A DNA stretch of 64,000 nt. It comes from UBA1189 sp045612925 (GTDB lineage Bacteria; Bacteroidota; Bacteroidia; Bacteroidales; Bacteroidaceae). The DNA is taken from assembly GCA_045612925.1 (NCBI GenBank), contig JAZKZX010000060.1, positions 1 through 64,000 of the forward strand. Reading direction: 5' to 3'. Positions 27,501-36,058 of this stretch are shown piece by piece. Below the pieces are notes generated by a model. The model was given only the letters and a program-made list of their open reading frames with translations. It did no database searches and had not been told where the DNA came from. The translations under genes were made by a program, and so were the position numbers. Positions within the stretch are counted from its first letter, which is position 1; every line of letters begins with the position of its first letter.

Positions 27501-27770
27501 GGAACGTGCTTCATCATTCATACCTGGCACATCTTCGGACCGTAGAGTAGAGATTTTTAATTTTTCGCCACTCGGAAGAATTTTGTTTCTATACGATGGA
27601 AGTGGTTCAATCCACGGTTCGCGAGAAGCGACTTCATCAGTACGCAGCAATTCCTCACGTTCTGATTCTAAACTCTTGTAACGAGTTCCGAATGCCGTCT
27701 TAACATATAGAATGAAATTGTCCTTTATCTCTTTGTATGCGTAGATTGGATTTATAAGGTATTTAGCCAT
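21579..27770 (-). CDS. druE: Giant DUF1998 helicase, DruE-like (2063 aa)
   Basis: This superfamily 2 helicase has Walker A SGTGSGKTESF near residue 128, a DEAH-variant box LIIDELHLNRGTSGTE near 387, and the C-terminal helicase lobe TTTMEVGVDIGPLQGVMLTN and RVGRGGRRGQAYSV near 1340. Two likely zinc sites are CPHCATSKYSNG and CPNCGRIHLNPSADICSGC. The DUF1998 signature CDSSCYKCLKTYRN sits near residue 1902. Size and architecture match DruE, the common Druantia component; DISARM splits these functions into two proteins (DrmA, DrmB). I chose the ATG at 27770 (MAKYLINPIYAYKEIKDNF), 10 bases after the upstream stop. The gene is AT-rich compared with flanks, consistent with transfer. Confidence 0.85.
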   Translation of the reverse strand: MAKYLINPIYAYKEIKDNFILYVKTAFGTRYKSLESEREELLRTDEVASREPWIEPLPSYRNKILPSGEKLKISTLRSEDVPGMNDEARSLFKEFVLKGLVNGDYPIYQHQADMLKNALQGNNCIITSGTGSGKTESFLLPMLADIVTEAEREWKSPTTYSTNEWWKSNNGAALSQREIFEFPTGATKGTPGRLAACAMQRPNEQRDAAVRALIIYPMNALVEDQMTRLRDALDNDDVQKWMVERLNGNRIFFGRYNGATPTSGYPKFKEPSNARIYQSLLSSMKELDEMTEDTLKLLDPTGLPEDEYKKNLEKYKIRRTISQMTKGKDGIASSEMRSRFDMQQTPPDILITNYSMLAMMLMREVDNPIIEKTRKWLAKDESHIFHLIIDELHLNRGTSGTETAYLIRLLLNRLGLTPESPQLRILSSSASLEMSGEKREESLKFLKDFFGCEFTESNVIEGHYVQPDQHYSSVLPTLPFKKVYDLFYENPLCFEEYAENKGAKDKIDAICHDAAVELAELSGYDLPEENGLMQLLHVFASDELAITQRLNDVFDLKELGHNRALPFCKARGENESSNVLNRYFATALFGDTADNAAAAEGFVILRGLYDLFSRQVNSGTLQRFRFHLFYRNIDGLWATINKYDEENNKPVGKLHAHSKDIDGDKRVLELLYCEQCGTVFYGGKRHSYHEAGTHKWLTNILPTSSNLEDLPERQSQVMVEKRNYQEFAVFYPIPTSEDDDFVERKLREREVEMLHKASFEKNADDFECYWQLAYLNEKTGFVTIANSGETHPGVKGFLYTVPSLDTERNIEAAKNAPALPCHCPHCATSKYSNGFRSPIRGFRTGFNKVTQLYARELFYQLPTLHNRKLVTFADSRQDAAVVANSVERNQYTDLMRDIIVECCTLDPSINYEEKEQELTELYEEKKDAQDTVNNPAASDREKRNAKRILDSIDDEINEIKDILDRSISLEDLIKTDNCIKSPIYKKFRELYTNPAGCDSVNQHFEETRDANPVMWYEVDDNASDLLVQNVNKKAGKAIKQNLMRILFGRLHYNAESAGIGWVTVQRNEEKIKEVLTAAHTNDATAPDLQNHISNDVFMQIVNSVIRLIGNAYRYEGNPYDDEIFPRDTDAEFRNLKSKDPIRLYIYACCDKFGIPYERRNGRQTRMPNVLGQAVLDYLKTVGNKQMFLKPHTLKVRCVSPEEKGFICPNCGRIHLNPSADICSGCFNKLDDNSTILVEQLRANTDLMINVVKERPACRLHSEELSGQTDNQGERQLEFRDIVRIKSQDSNSEYLEKARSIDVLSVTTTMEVGVDIGPLQGVMLTNMPPQRFNYQQRVGRGGRRGQAYSVILTLCRGRSHDEHYFLNPHQITGDQPPTPFLSMDQYEILQRLYAKEILYYALKAYSLNHSVRLDGNTHGEFGTRQEWKDNAESIVDEVKSWLTNSSNHTFLHNTAKLLTRNEELIERLVQYAANTKQEGCLCANIDKAVADDSIVADSLAECLAEGGVLPMYGMPTRDRVLYHSLQYRNGNEISDEVSTVSRPIDQAITAFAPGASITKDKHIHTSIGFTQSSIIYGDGINGKKCIKTKSAPDSPIFPLRMTFWECSNPSCKKIVTKQPDPDCTDLLCDSCNSPMVPSIICTPAAFITSLSKGFDQRDDSEILVKRNGIRMENDATPLIQNGTSGQNFTLTLRKGGKTWRVSDKEIEGCPCQVKYQLGGTRFYSSAKQWIATPVYNGTDDPQQLYTDNVILKSSDNKDVKTIIEPKKPLEKIHLAAQKITNVITLSPRTRVNGLVLEPFHCNDQGKLDFRTQGVRAAYYTLSFLIQRAIASKLDIDPTEIDIVEVLAKAGKLGEVCLADEKINGSGFVADFYSNFEDYSRRILNGEDLYFKQMLSDEHIEECDSSCYKCLKTYRNMPYHGLLDWKLGVALFRIMVDNTYKAGADGNFDYPELKGWKDLARKLLTALNEGFFRNPDGRLVYELSETTCGIPYLYDPDKIKMPIFASHPLWEGVAETQILADAVFEASMEQGEDWNSDNVISIDTFNLLRRTSNCYEYVQNQQNRQ

Positions 27771-27780
27771 GATTATTATG

Positions 27781-30726
27781 TTATTTTTGACCAAGTTTCA
27801 ATAATATCGTGTCTGGGTTGCTAGCACTTGCGAAGGCGTACGGGTTCACGCCGATACTATAGGTTCTGCTTCCAAATGTTGACTCTGGTGTCTTACCTGT
27901 CAATAGAGTAAGGGCTCTTGCATAGAGAAGCGGAAGCCTTATCTGTTGCGGAAGACTTAATTCTGCTGCATCAGGATTGTGTTGCACGACTTTAGCATGT
28001 GCATAATGCATTCCCACAAAGTGGCCCCAATACTTGTCAACTTCCAGCATTCGGCCTTCTGTAATCATTACTGTCACTTCGTCTCTTGTACCAGGGAAGA
28101 AAGTTACAATATCATTTTCTTTGTCGAATGTGTCCTTGTCAACTTCTTGATTGGAGATTGCTCTGCCTGTTTCTAACTTGCTAGGGTAAATCTCTGCCAT
28201 CTTGTTATAATCGATGGAACGATAGTTGTGTACCTCAAACAAGTCGCGTTCATCTGCATCAGCCTTCTGTTTATCAATGTAATCTACTACAGATGGGAGC
28301 GTTTCAATCAAAGCATTTGCATAGATGTTATCCTGATATAACAGATTGCACCTTTCGGCTAATTCCTTGAACGAACTACGATTTTCCGCATGGACGTAAA
28401 TAGTTTGCGGCATGAGGGCGTTTGCATCATCTATGAATTCAACCTGATAATTGTATCTCTGCTGTAGCTTAACGATTTCATTGACCAAAGCAATAGTACG
28501 ACCGCCCGTCAAAAGACACTTGTACTTTCTTTCTGTACATTTTTTAGACACAATATTTTTGCCATTTATGCTTGGGATTATGTCTCTATGGAATTCTGGA
28601 GTTAGCAGAATAAGTGTAGGCCGATTCGCTGAAATAGTAAGTCCATTGTTAGTATAAGCATAGTTGATGTAACCCAGACGGAAATAATCAGCAAGGGTAT
28701 TCTGTAATGCATATTTGTCCTTATGCTCCTTTTCTTTTTCTTCGGACAATTCTGACATAAGACGATCCTTTATGGATTTCAACCATTCAAGTGTAATGAC
28801 GCTCTTACTAGTATCGTACGAGGCTGAAGTAATAGCGTAGAGCATATAATCGCGCTCATTGTATATTGCTTGGGACAATGCTTGCTGTGTTGCATTGTTC
28901 ATTTGCAGGTTCAATGCACTCCAATTGATTAGATTTTCTCTGATGACATTCTCTGGTAATTCAAGTCCATTGCTGAACGCATCATCAGAGACTTTACCCC
29001 ATTTGTCCAACTTGATTTCCTTGAATGTGGTTGGTATAACGAAGTCTGAAAACTTGTAAATGTGTCCGTATGGAATTGGCGTCTCGTTGCAGTACAATTG
29101 AAATTCCTTCTTAATTTGGAATATATTAGTGAATACTTTCAGAACCCATACGTTGCGTTCATGATTATAGGTCAGTTCTGACGAGTTTCTATGAGGATCG
29201 TTTACTGAAACTGCATATATTTTGTCTTTGTAAACATCAACACCTGTTATCTGGAATAGAGCAGGCATCAAGTTCGAAAGTAAAATCGTATCGGAGGAAC
29301 TATCAGTTTTTACCTCAAGATTGTTGACGGACTTACATCTTATTTCTGTTTTGAAAGTCAGGTTGCTGCGATGAGGTAGTTCTTCTATTGCGTGCTCAAT
29401 CTTGTACAGGTTGTAACTGCCATCAAATAGGCCTTCCATTACCACAGTTGCTCCATTGCCCTGAAGCCAACTGTCAAATGACGATAGTGATTCGGCTCTT
29501 ACAAGAACAAAGTAGAACTCACCTTTGATAAACTCGTTGGTGGCAATGTATTTATTCCGATATAGTTTCAGAAGATAGTAATCCGTAACAACAAAACGCC
29601 CCCTGATGGATCTCATATTCTCTTCGTAGATGCCAAAACAGCCTTGTCTGTCAGCCATAACTTTGGATAAAAGTGATTCTTCCATCACAAAAGGACGATT
29701 GGCATAACCGTCACTCTTGATGTAAATCTTCGGAAGATGGTTGTTGCCTACTTCCGTGACAAAACTCATCTCATCAAAGTTATCAATGTCGGAACAGAAG
29801 AGCTGAAGGGCAAACCTTGCATCGTTGGAATGTACGTTGTAATCCATCTGTAAATAGAGCGGATAGTAGGTGTTACCTGCTTCTTCTTTTACCCTTCCGG
29901 TTTTTTTGTCCTTCTCTTTGATTTTGGTAGTGCCATCCCAGTTGTCGTATTCATTTCTCAGAACGGACACTATATACTCCTTGAAACCCTTCTTTGTCAG
30001 TTGTCTAAATTTCGTTTGTGACAAGCCAATATGGTTATAGTAGGTTTTGAAGGCGGACATTAGGCGCTCATCTTCAATGTTAGCACGAGGAACAAGACCA
30101 CCTTTATCAAACAAAATACGGAATTTTTGCAACTTTGAAGGTGAGAGCAAGCTTTCTTTCATTAGGGAATTGACGTATCTAGTAGCTCCATTCTCCGAAA
30201 CTGTAAGGCTTGACTTGAACGGCAGGTCATTTTCTTCTGCCCATCTATCAATATAGTTCCAAATGTCATCCAATTTTATCGTTCCAAGGAAGTTGCTGGC
30301 ACTTTTCTCTTTGTTTACGAAACGGTTTGCCTTAAGGAATGGTAAAAGATGACCATAGTAGTTGTTGCCATGAAGTTCTAGATCATCGTTCTCGCATATT
30401 GGCATTATCAGTATGGCTACGATAGCTAGCAAGTTCTTGTAATTGTTGGATGCGATAGCGTGTTCTTTTAATCTGATGATTTTGTCTTGCAAATCGTCAA
30501 TATCTCTGTTACCTGTCTTAATATCGATCCAAAACTTGCTCACAAAATCCGTTTGAATAAACTCATCCGAAAACTCTGCTGCAAATTTGTCCTTAGCTAT
30601 CTCGACATTTTCCTCCTTAGCAAACTCAATAAGGCCCTGCAAGGAGATGTGGAATATTACCTTGGATTCGCTGGTATTTCTAAAATAATACTCATATATC
30701 AAATCATTCCAAGAATCATATGTCAT
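27781..30726 (-). CDS. Large protein of Druantia-like cluster (981 aa), DruF/DruG candidate
   Basis: First gene of the anti-phage operon. I recognise no catalytic motif. The N terminus (MTYDSWNDLIYEYYFRNTSE) is helical and aromatic; the middle alternates beta-rich stretches with charged loops; a Lys/Glu-rich coiled segment lies near LMSELSEEKEKEHKDKYALQ. The C-terminal third ends with LPLLYARALTLLTGKTPEST and a Gly/Ser-rich tail. Position directly before a DruE-like helicase, with a Cas4-like nuclease and a cytosine methyltransferase after it, makes it the remaining Druantia type II subunit by elimination. It may be the sensor or DNA-binding partner. Identity depends on profile comparison. 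Confidence 0.65.
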   Translation of the reverse strand: MTYDSWNDLIYEYYFRNTSESKVIFHISLQGLIEFAKEENVEIAKDKFAAEFSDEFIQTDFVSKFWIDIKTGNRDIDDLQDKIIRLKEHAIASNNYKNLLAIVAILIMPICENDDLELHGNNYYGHLLPFLKANRFVNKEKSASNFLGTIKLDDIWNYIDRWAEENDLPFKSSLTVSENGATRYVNSLMKESLLSPSKLQKFRILFDKGGLVPRANIEDERLMSAFKTYYNHIGLSQTKFRQLTKKGFKEYIVSVLRNEYDNWDGTTKIKEKDKKTGRVKEEAGNTYYPLYLQMDYNVHSNDARFALQLFCSDIDNFDEMSFVTEVGNNHLPKIYIKSDGYANRPFVMEESLLSKVMADRQGCFGIYEENMRSIRGRFVVTDYYLLKLYRNKYIATNEFIKGEFYFVLVRAESLSSFDSWLQGNGATVVMEGLFDGSYNLYKIEHAIEELPHRSNLTFKTEIRCKSVNNLEVKTDSSSDTILLSNLMPALFQITGVDVYKDKIYAVSVNDPHRNSSELTYNHERNVWVLKVFTNIFQIKKEFQLYCNETPIPYGHIYKFSDFVIPTTFKEIKLDKWGKVSDDAFSNGLELPENVIRENLINWSALNLQMNNATQQALSQAIYNERDYMLYAITSASYDTSKSVITLEWLKSIKDRLMSELSEEKEKEHKDKYALQNTLADYFRLGYINYAYTNNGLTISANRPTLILLTPEFHRDIIPSINGKNIVSKKCTERKYKCLLTGGRTIALVNEIVKLQQRYNYQVEFIDDANALMPQTIYVHAENRSSFKELAERCNLLYQDNIYANALIETLPSVVDYIDKQKADADERDLFEVHNYRSIDYNKMAEIYPSKLETGRAISNQEVDKDTFDKENDIVTFFPGTRDEVTVMITEGRMLEVDKYWGHFVGMHYAHAKVVQHNPDAAELSLPQQIRLPLLYARALTLLTGKTPESTFGSRTYSIGVNPYAFASASNPDTILLKLGQK

Positions 30727-31173
30727 GCTTTCTATCTCTTATGCATTAATTGACAACTAAAACACTACAAAATTAAGAAAAAAATATCAAATAGAGGTTT
30801 AAAAGGTGAGGAAAAATATTTTAAAGCCTATTGGTGACTTTTTTTTATAGTTTTAGTCAAATAAATCGTTGGAATTTTCCTTATTTCAAGTGTTTTAACA
30901 CTTTTATCCACCCAAAAACAATATTGTGTGTTATTCTTTGGAGTGGACTTTGCTCTGTTTCTTCGTAGAATAGATGAGATGAACCTGCCACGAAGACTTA
31001 TATGAAAGCGAATGGTGTAATATGAAGTTTTTCGCCTTTAAATTAACTTTATAAGCTACAGAGGTTTGGGTGATGTGTGTGCTATACTTGTGTACGCACA
31101 TGACAATATTGGCGTAAACAATTGCATCTTATGTGTAGATGCATTATTTTTGCATAGCTAAAAAAAATATAGT
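30727..31173. other. Divergent intergenic region
   Basis: No gene seen. It is strongly AT-rich up to about 31050. It holds the -7 candidate of the anti-phage operon, a perfect palindrome AAGTGTTTTAACACTT (30888-30903), and the promoter of the 994-aa gene with TATTTTTG at 31145-31152. A GTGTACGCAC sequence (31090-31099) faintly recalls the 15-bp element but lacks its spacing. Confidence 0.55.
30768..30775 (-). promoter_or_regulatory. Possible -7 box before the anti-phage operon
   Basis: Minus-strand TAATTTTG, 41 bases before the 981-aa gene. No clear -33 box or GTGTACAAGATTCAC copy is seen, so this operon is outside the shared-element set. Confidence 0.45.
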
Positions 31174-34158
31174 ATGATGAAAACGACCCTATCGCAACCC
31201 CCATTCTGGCTGAATGTCAAGAAGGAGTATGTCATTGATAACTTTGACAACTTGTTTCAATATCTGCGTAGCTATACCTATGTGGATAGTGCCGAAGCAT
31301 CCGACAGTGACTTTAACCGTACATTCGACTGCCTGGAAGAGGTGGTCGATGACTACCTGGAGCAGTGTGCTGACGACGGATTTTGCCACAATGTGGCGAC
31401 GAGGTCGGAGGACCTGAACTTCATGGTCAAGGTGATCAGTACCTATATCATCACGGCCCATAGCAAGAAGGGCAGGGATGTGGGCGATGTGCTGACGGGG
31501 CTAATCGATATCCTTGTGCTGTCGGGGCAGGCCAGCGGCAAAGAGGTGGTAGAGGAACTGAAGGATCTGGTCGTGGGATGCCTCTCGGGAAGGCGTGTCG
31601 GCAAGCTGGGTATAACATGGGACCTGGTGGCCAAGCTGGACGAGTACTCGCTGAACTTGTTTTGCCATCATCTGAGTCAGACCACGCTCGAGGGCGAGAA
31701 GAACGAGGTGGCGGTATATGAGCAATGTGGCACACTGGTATCGGACAGCCGAGGGGTGCACATCATACCTATGAATTATAGCAACTACACGAAGACGAGG
31801 ACGATGGCACCGCTATTTGACTCGCTGGCGGGAGTGGACATCCTGGGCTCGGGCAAGGAGAGGGTGGTGACCTATGAGCAGCTGATGCAGTCGTGCAATA
31901 TGCTGCTGACTGCGCAGTGCCAGGTGAAACCGTCGCCGACCTTGGTGAAAAAGATCTATGAGGACAAAGCCACCGTGACGGTGCGCGTGGTGGATATCAA
32001 CCATGACCTGTGTGTGGAGACGGTGGACCCCAGCTATGAGAGGGTGAAGGGCAATGTAGCTCTTGACCCAGTATACTGGGAGTTGACGAAGGAGCAGCTG
32101 CTATCGTACCTTAAGGTGGGCGACTACATCAAGGTGACCCGACAATATGACAGCACCTACCCATTTTCCCTGAAGGCGGCATTCGATGCTTTCCACGATG
32201 GGTATGCCGATGGTGCTGCCGGGGGCGAGTATTGGGCGGTGTGTGAGGAGAAGTATGTGGCTGGCTACCGATGGCTCACTGAAGAGGGGCTCTATGTGAA
32301 TGTGATGGATAGCAGCTCTGACCCCGAGGAGGCGATGGCAGAAGGATACCTCGTGAGGATCAAGGTACGCAACTCGAAGAAGGATAGGTATGGCAACCTC
32401 GTGCTGAATGGGGCTTACGTGGATGAGGATGAGTGTCCCGATGAGGAATATGAGGAACAGGGCGATGAGTTCAGAAGGGTGGCAAGGAAGAATCTCTTCG
32501 ATGCCTTCCTCGAATATTCGGCTCCTGAGGAACCCTATGCCCCGAAGCAGGAGGTGTGCATGGTAGATGAGGGGTATGTGGCTGCTCTGTCGCATGTGGT
32601 GTACTATCTCTCGCTGCACGAGCGCGACACGCTGGACAGATGCAAGATGCTGCTCGTGGCAAGGTGCCTGGCTACATTGGCAGGGCGCACCGACGATGCG
32701 GCTTATGTGAAGCACGACATGGATTATATCCACTGTTGCGTGAGGTTTGCCGCAGGTGATGCCCCATCGGACCTGAAGCTCGAGCATGACGAGTGCTTGG
32801 AACAGGTGGCCGAGGTGCACGAGAAGGAGCGTAGGATAGAGGCGCTGAGGCCTTACGACAACCATAACAGCGGCAGGGTGGAGTATTTCTTGTCTGACGC
32901 AAACATCCTCTATGACAATGTGAAGGGACTGGTAGATGCATCGAATATGCTGAAAGATAAGATTAGCCCCTTTGAGATAAACAGAATAAAGAAGACGATA
33001 GCTACATACCTGGGAGTGGCCGATATGTATAGCAGCATATGCAGCGACCTGACATATTATGGCGAGGAGAGCGATACGCTCGAGTTCAAGTCGTCAGTGG
33101 TGTATACGCCCGGCTCGGGGATGAAGCCTGACCCGGGAAGACAGAAGTGGAACATACTGAAGGCTATCTGTGGATTCCTGAACACCTCGGTGGGAGGCGA
33201 ACTGATCATCGGTGTGAATGACAATGGCAACTCGTGCGGACTCGTCAATGACATCGACCGTCTGTATGAGGCCAAGCTGATTCCCGAGAAGTCGGTGGAC
33301 AAGCTCAGAAACTATATCAAGAACATCGTGGACTGGGCGTTCGTCGATGACACTGGGGTGGCATCGTATATGGAGATTACGGCTACGCGCATCAAGTATA
33401 TCATAGAGAAGAATACCGAGGGCGACTGCATCATACGTCTGCAGATAACTCCCTACGAATATGGCTTGGTGCAGTTTTGCGACAAGCTGGACCGTCCGGA
33501 AGATATTGCTGTATCTTACTACCGAACGAGCGGTGCCACCATACCGATGACCAGTGTGCTGAGGCAGCAGGCCAGGGAGAAGAAGTATGCGAGTACGCTC
33601 GATGAGAACTCGATAAAGATTCTTGAGATACAGAAGGCCATGCACGAGCGCAATGTGGTGGTGCTCAAAAACTACTCTTCACAATCGGGAATCAAGGACC
33701 GCAGGGTGGAGATCTATCAGCTGCTGCCCAAGCGCAATGCGGTGATCGGGTACGACATAGAGAAGAGGACCATCAGGGAGTTTAAGACGACGAGATTCAC
33801 AAGCATACAAGTAACCAATGACAAGTGGAAGAATGTAACCAAGCACAAGAGGCTGAGCATCGATGTGTTTGATATGCTGGAGTCGCCCAATGTGCCTCCT
33901 ATAGAGGTGGTGCTCAAGCTGAAGCGCATCGCCTATAACCTGCTCATAGAGGAGTATCACAACGCGAAAGAGGAGATAAGGGACAACAACGATAGCGATG
34001 CACACGACTATCCCTATGTGTTGCAGACGAAGGTCAACGACATCAAAGGCGTGGGCCGCTTCTATATGGGTCTGGCTAAGGAGATCAAGATCGTGAAGGG
34101 TAAGGAGCTGGCAGACTATGCAAGGGAATACATACGGAGTATTCAGATTGTGGAATAG
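31174..34158 (+). CDS. AlbA_2/Schlafen-type DNA-binding protein with WYL-like C terminus (994 aa)
   Basis: The AlbA_2 domain starts near residue 631 (EESDTLEFKSSVVY) and includes GGELIIGVNDNG, as in Schlafen-like bacterial proteins. Near residue 843 the segment VEIYQLLPKRNAVIGYDIEK followed by RTIREFKTTRF resembles a WYL ligand-sensing domain. The N-terminal 600 residues are unfamiliar, with an OB-like stretch near 270-330 (VTVRVVDINHDLCVETVDPS). It is probably a nucleic-acid-binding sensor of a stress or defence response. It stands alone, facing a shorter protein with the same AlbA_2 domain; a shared terminator separates them. GC content and codon use are higher than in the anti-phage cluster to its left. 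Confidence 0.75.
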   Translation: MMKTTLSQPPFWLNVKKEYVIDNFDNLFQYLRSYTYVDSAEASDSDFNRTFDCLEEVVDDYLEQCADDGFCHNVATRSEDLNFMVKVISTYIITAHSKKGRDVGDVLTGLIDILVLSGQASGKEVVEELKDLVVGCLSGRRVGKLGITWDLVAKLDEYSLNLFCHHLSQTTLEGEKNEVAVYEQCGTLVSDSRGVHIIPMNYSNYTKTRTMAPLFDSLAGVDILGSGKERVVTYEQLMQSCNMLLTAQCQVKPSPTLVKKIYEDKATVTVRVVDINHDLCVETVDPSYERVKGNVALDPVYWELTKEQLLSYLKVGDYIKVTRQYDSTYPFSLKAAFDAFHDGYADGAAGGEYWAVCEEKYVAGYRWLTEEGLYVNVMDSSSDPEEAMAEGYLVRIKVRNSKKDRYGNLVLNGAYVDEDECPDEEYEEQGDEFRRVARKNLFDAFLEYSAPEEPYAPKQEVCMVDEGYVAALSHVVYYLSLHERDTLDRCKMLLVARCLATLAGRTDDAAYVKHDMDYIHCCVRFAAGDAPSDLKLEHDECLEQVAEVHEKERRIEALRPYDNHNSGRVEYFLSDANILYDNVKGLVDASNMLKDKISPFEINRIKKTIATYLGVADMYSSICSDLTYYGEESDTLEFKSSVVYTPGSGMKPDPGRQKWNILKAICGFLNTSVGGELIIGVNDNGNSCGLVNDIDRLYEAKLIPEKSVDKLRNYIKNIVDWAFVDDTGVASYMEITATRIKYIIEKNTEGDCIIRLQITPYEYGLVQFCDKLDRPEDIAVSYYRTSGATIPMTSVLRQQAREKKYASTLDENSIKILEIQKAMHERNVVVLKNYSSQSGIKDRRVEIYQLLPKRNAVIGYDIEKRTIREFKTTRFTSIQVTNDKWKNVTKHKRLSIDVFDMLESPNVPPIEVVLKLKRIAYNLLIEEYHNAKEEIRDNNDSDAHDYPYVLQTKVNDIKGVGRFYMGLAKEIKIVKGKELADYAREYIRSIQIVE

Positions 34159-34181
34159 TTGCTGAGCACAGCATATATGGT

Positions 34182-34223
34182 AAAGAAATCGCATAATCTC
34201 TTCGACTATGCGATTTCTTTTTG
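34182..34223. terminator. Bidirectional terminator between the two AlbA_2 genes
   Basis: AAGAAATCGCATA and TATGCGATTTCTT form a perfect 13-bp stem, A-rich before and T-rich after, lying between the convergent stops. Confidence 0.85.
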
Positions 34224-34259
34224 CTGGGGCTTCATGTGGTGCAACTGCACTTTATGTTT

Positions 34260-36014
34260 TTATGCAGGTATGTCGCAAAGATTCTCAAGGGTGTCCTTTA
34301 CCTGTAGGAACTTTGCGTTCTTCTGCAGGTCCATCTGGAAACCGAGCGAGTTGGATAGCTGGTTTTCGGTCTTGCGCAGTGCCGAGACACGCTGTTCGTT
34401 AGCTGCTGCTACGAAGTAGATATCGGCTTGTGTGATGCCCTCCATGCCTGTGGTGTTGATCACGCGGTTGCCCTTGAGGGACATGTTGTCGTGTTGAGAC
34501 ACGTGGTGGATGGGGTGCACCTTGACATACTCGTGCCCATGCTGAGTGCTGAAGCAGGCAAGCATGTCCTCGGCCTTGGCATGGAAGGCCTTGACCAGGC
34601 GTACATTGTCGCTTCGGCGACCATTCATGTAGCGCTTGCCCTCTTTTTTGTCGAGGTGGAGGTGGTAGGCATCGACTCTGTTGACGCAGCCGTCTTCGTA
34701 CACCATGATGAGGTCGTTCTTGCTCGCTGGGCTATGGATGGGGATGCAGTACTCGAGGTCTGTGTCGGTAGGGCGCACCTTGCTCCACGACCAGTCGCCA
34801 TTGGAGAAGAGGTTCATGTAGAAGCTGCCGTGGCCCTGTGCCTCCTCGCCGATGAACTTGAGTCGGGTGGGCTGCTCGACCTTCATCGCCACGAGGGTCT
34901 CCTCTTGTTTGTGTTCGGTGGGGAGAAGATCGCCCTCTGTTAGTACGGCCTTGGGGGCAAACTGGAGCGCTTCGGGGCGGGCCATGCAGGCTTTGTCGAA
35001 CACCAGCTTGATGATGGCTTCAGAGCGCAGGTGGGTGGTGCGGTTGCCCATACGCTTGAATGCATCGCGCTCATCGTACCAAATGACGCTCTTCGAGGGC
35101 TCTATCTCGATGGTACATATGGTGTGATCGTTGTGCTCGGTGAACTTGATGGATACGTAGTCCTGTGCCACAGGGCCGAGGTGCAGGTTCATGGCCGAGC
35201 GCAGCTTGTTTTCGTAACCGTCTTTGTTGGCTTGGTAGGTGTACTTGTCCTTGTCTGAGGAGTTGAGCATGCCGTAGTCTTGCTCGATGCCTACGGCATC
35301 ACCGTTGTCGTTGACTCCTATATATAAAGTGCCCCCCTGGGCATTCATGAACCCTGCTATTGTGCGGAGAATCACGCGCATCTGTGTGTCGATATCTGCA
35401 CCTGTTGCTCGGGCGGGATACACGATCGTGGACTTGAACTCTACCTTATCGCTCTCCTCACCAAACTCACCTACGGGAGTCTCTTCGTTAGAGGAGGTAG
35501 GTAATGCTGTAATAGGTGTGGATAGCTCGGGGAACAGTATCTCGTCGAACACGAGGCGGCTGCGATTGTTATCCCTCTCATGGATGCCCTTGACGATGAG
35601 CGCTACCTCGTCACCCGGCTGCATGAGCTTCTGTTGGGGGCTGGGCTTGTACATATGACTCAAGCCGAAGACGTCAGTTACTACATAGAAGAGCGTGTCG
35701 TTGAAGGTCTTGAGGCTTTCGACGATGAAGAGAGCCTTCTTCTCCTCTCCACGATATGCCTCGGGGTAGAGCACCATGAGCAGGATCTCCTTGCTTTGCT
35801 CGAGCACCAGCTTGCCTGAACCGTATACCTCCTTTACATAGCACTTCATGAGGTTAGCTGGTACTTGGGGTGAGGCCCAGTCCCACTCGGTCTGGAAGTC
35901 GAAGGCGTTGACAGAGAAGGTGTCACCTTGATCATCCTTTAAGTAGATGCGGTTGTTGCTGATGCCTGTAACTGTGAAGTTGTAGTACTCGCCTGCGCAA
36001 TAGGTCTTTTTCAT
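34260..36014 (-). CDS. AlbA_2-domain protein (584 aa) with OB-like N terminus
   Basis: Two short beta-barrel-like segments open the protein (YYNFTVTGISNNRIYLKDDQ; ALFIVESLKTFNDTLFYVV). The AlbA_2 domain follows at residues 187-240 with ESDKVEFKSTIVYP and GGTLYIGVNDNGDAVGI, the same signatures as in the convergent 994-aa protein, so the two are relatives. The C-terminal half (WSWSKVRPTDTDLEYCIPIH) is unfamiliar; the end is helical. Its promoter carries an exact GTGTACAAGATTCAC, which places it in the same putative regulon as AddAB/SbcCD and NADAR, unlike its convergent relative. Probably a cytoplasmic nucleic-acid-binding protein. Confidence 0.75.
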   Translation of the reverse strand: MKKTYCAGEYYNFTVTGISNNRIYLKDDQGDTFSVNAFDFQTEWDWASPQVPANLMKCYVKEVYGSGKLVLEQSKEILLMVLYPEAYRGEEKKALFIVESLKTFNDTLFYVVTDVFGLSHMYKPSPQQKLMQPGDEVALIVKGIHERDNNRSRLVFDEILFPELSTPITALPTSSNEETPVGEFGEESDKVEFKSTIVYPARATGADIDTQMRVILRTIAGFMNAQGGTLYIGVNDNGDAVGIEQDYGMLNSSDKDKYTYQANKDGYENKLRSAMNLHLGPVAQDYVSIKFTEHNDHTICTIEIEPSKSVIWYDERDAFKRMGNRTTHLRSEAIIKLVFDKACMARPEALQFAPKAVLTEGDLLPTEHKQEETLVAMKVEQPTRLKFIGEEAQGHGSFYMNLFSNGDWSWSKVRPTDTDLEYCIPIHSPASKNDLIMVYEDGCVNRVDAYHLHLDKKEGKRYMNGRRSDNVRLVKAFHAKAEDMLACFSTQHGHEYVKVHPIHHVSQHDNMSLKGNRVINTTGMEGITQADIYFVAAANEQRVSALRKTENQLSNSLGFQMDLQKNAKFLQVKDTLENLCDIPA

Positions 36015-36058
36015 AATCTTAAAGTATTAAATGTTTATTGTTATTGATTTTTCTGTTG

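Noticed and set aside
19381..30726. DISARM as the identity of the anti-phage cluster
   Set aside because: DISARM has separate DrmA and DrmB proteins and a PLD nuclease DrmC; here one giant helicase carries DUF1998 and the nuclease is of Cas4 type.
31080..31152. A further 15-bp element copy before the 994-aa AlbA_2 gene
   Set aside because: TTGTGTACGCACATG is only partly similar and is 45 rather than 22 bases from the -7 box.
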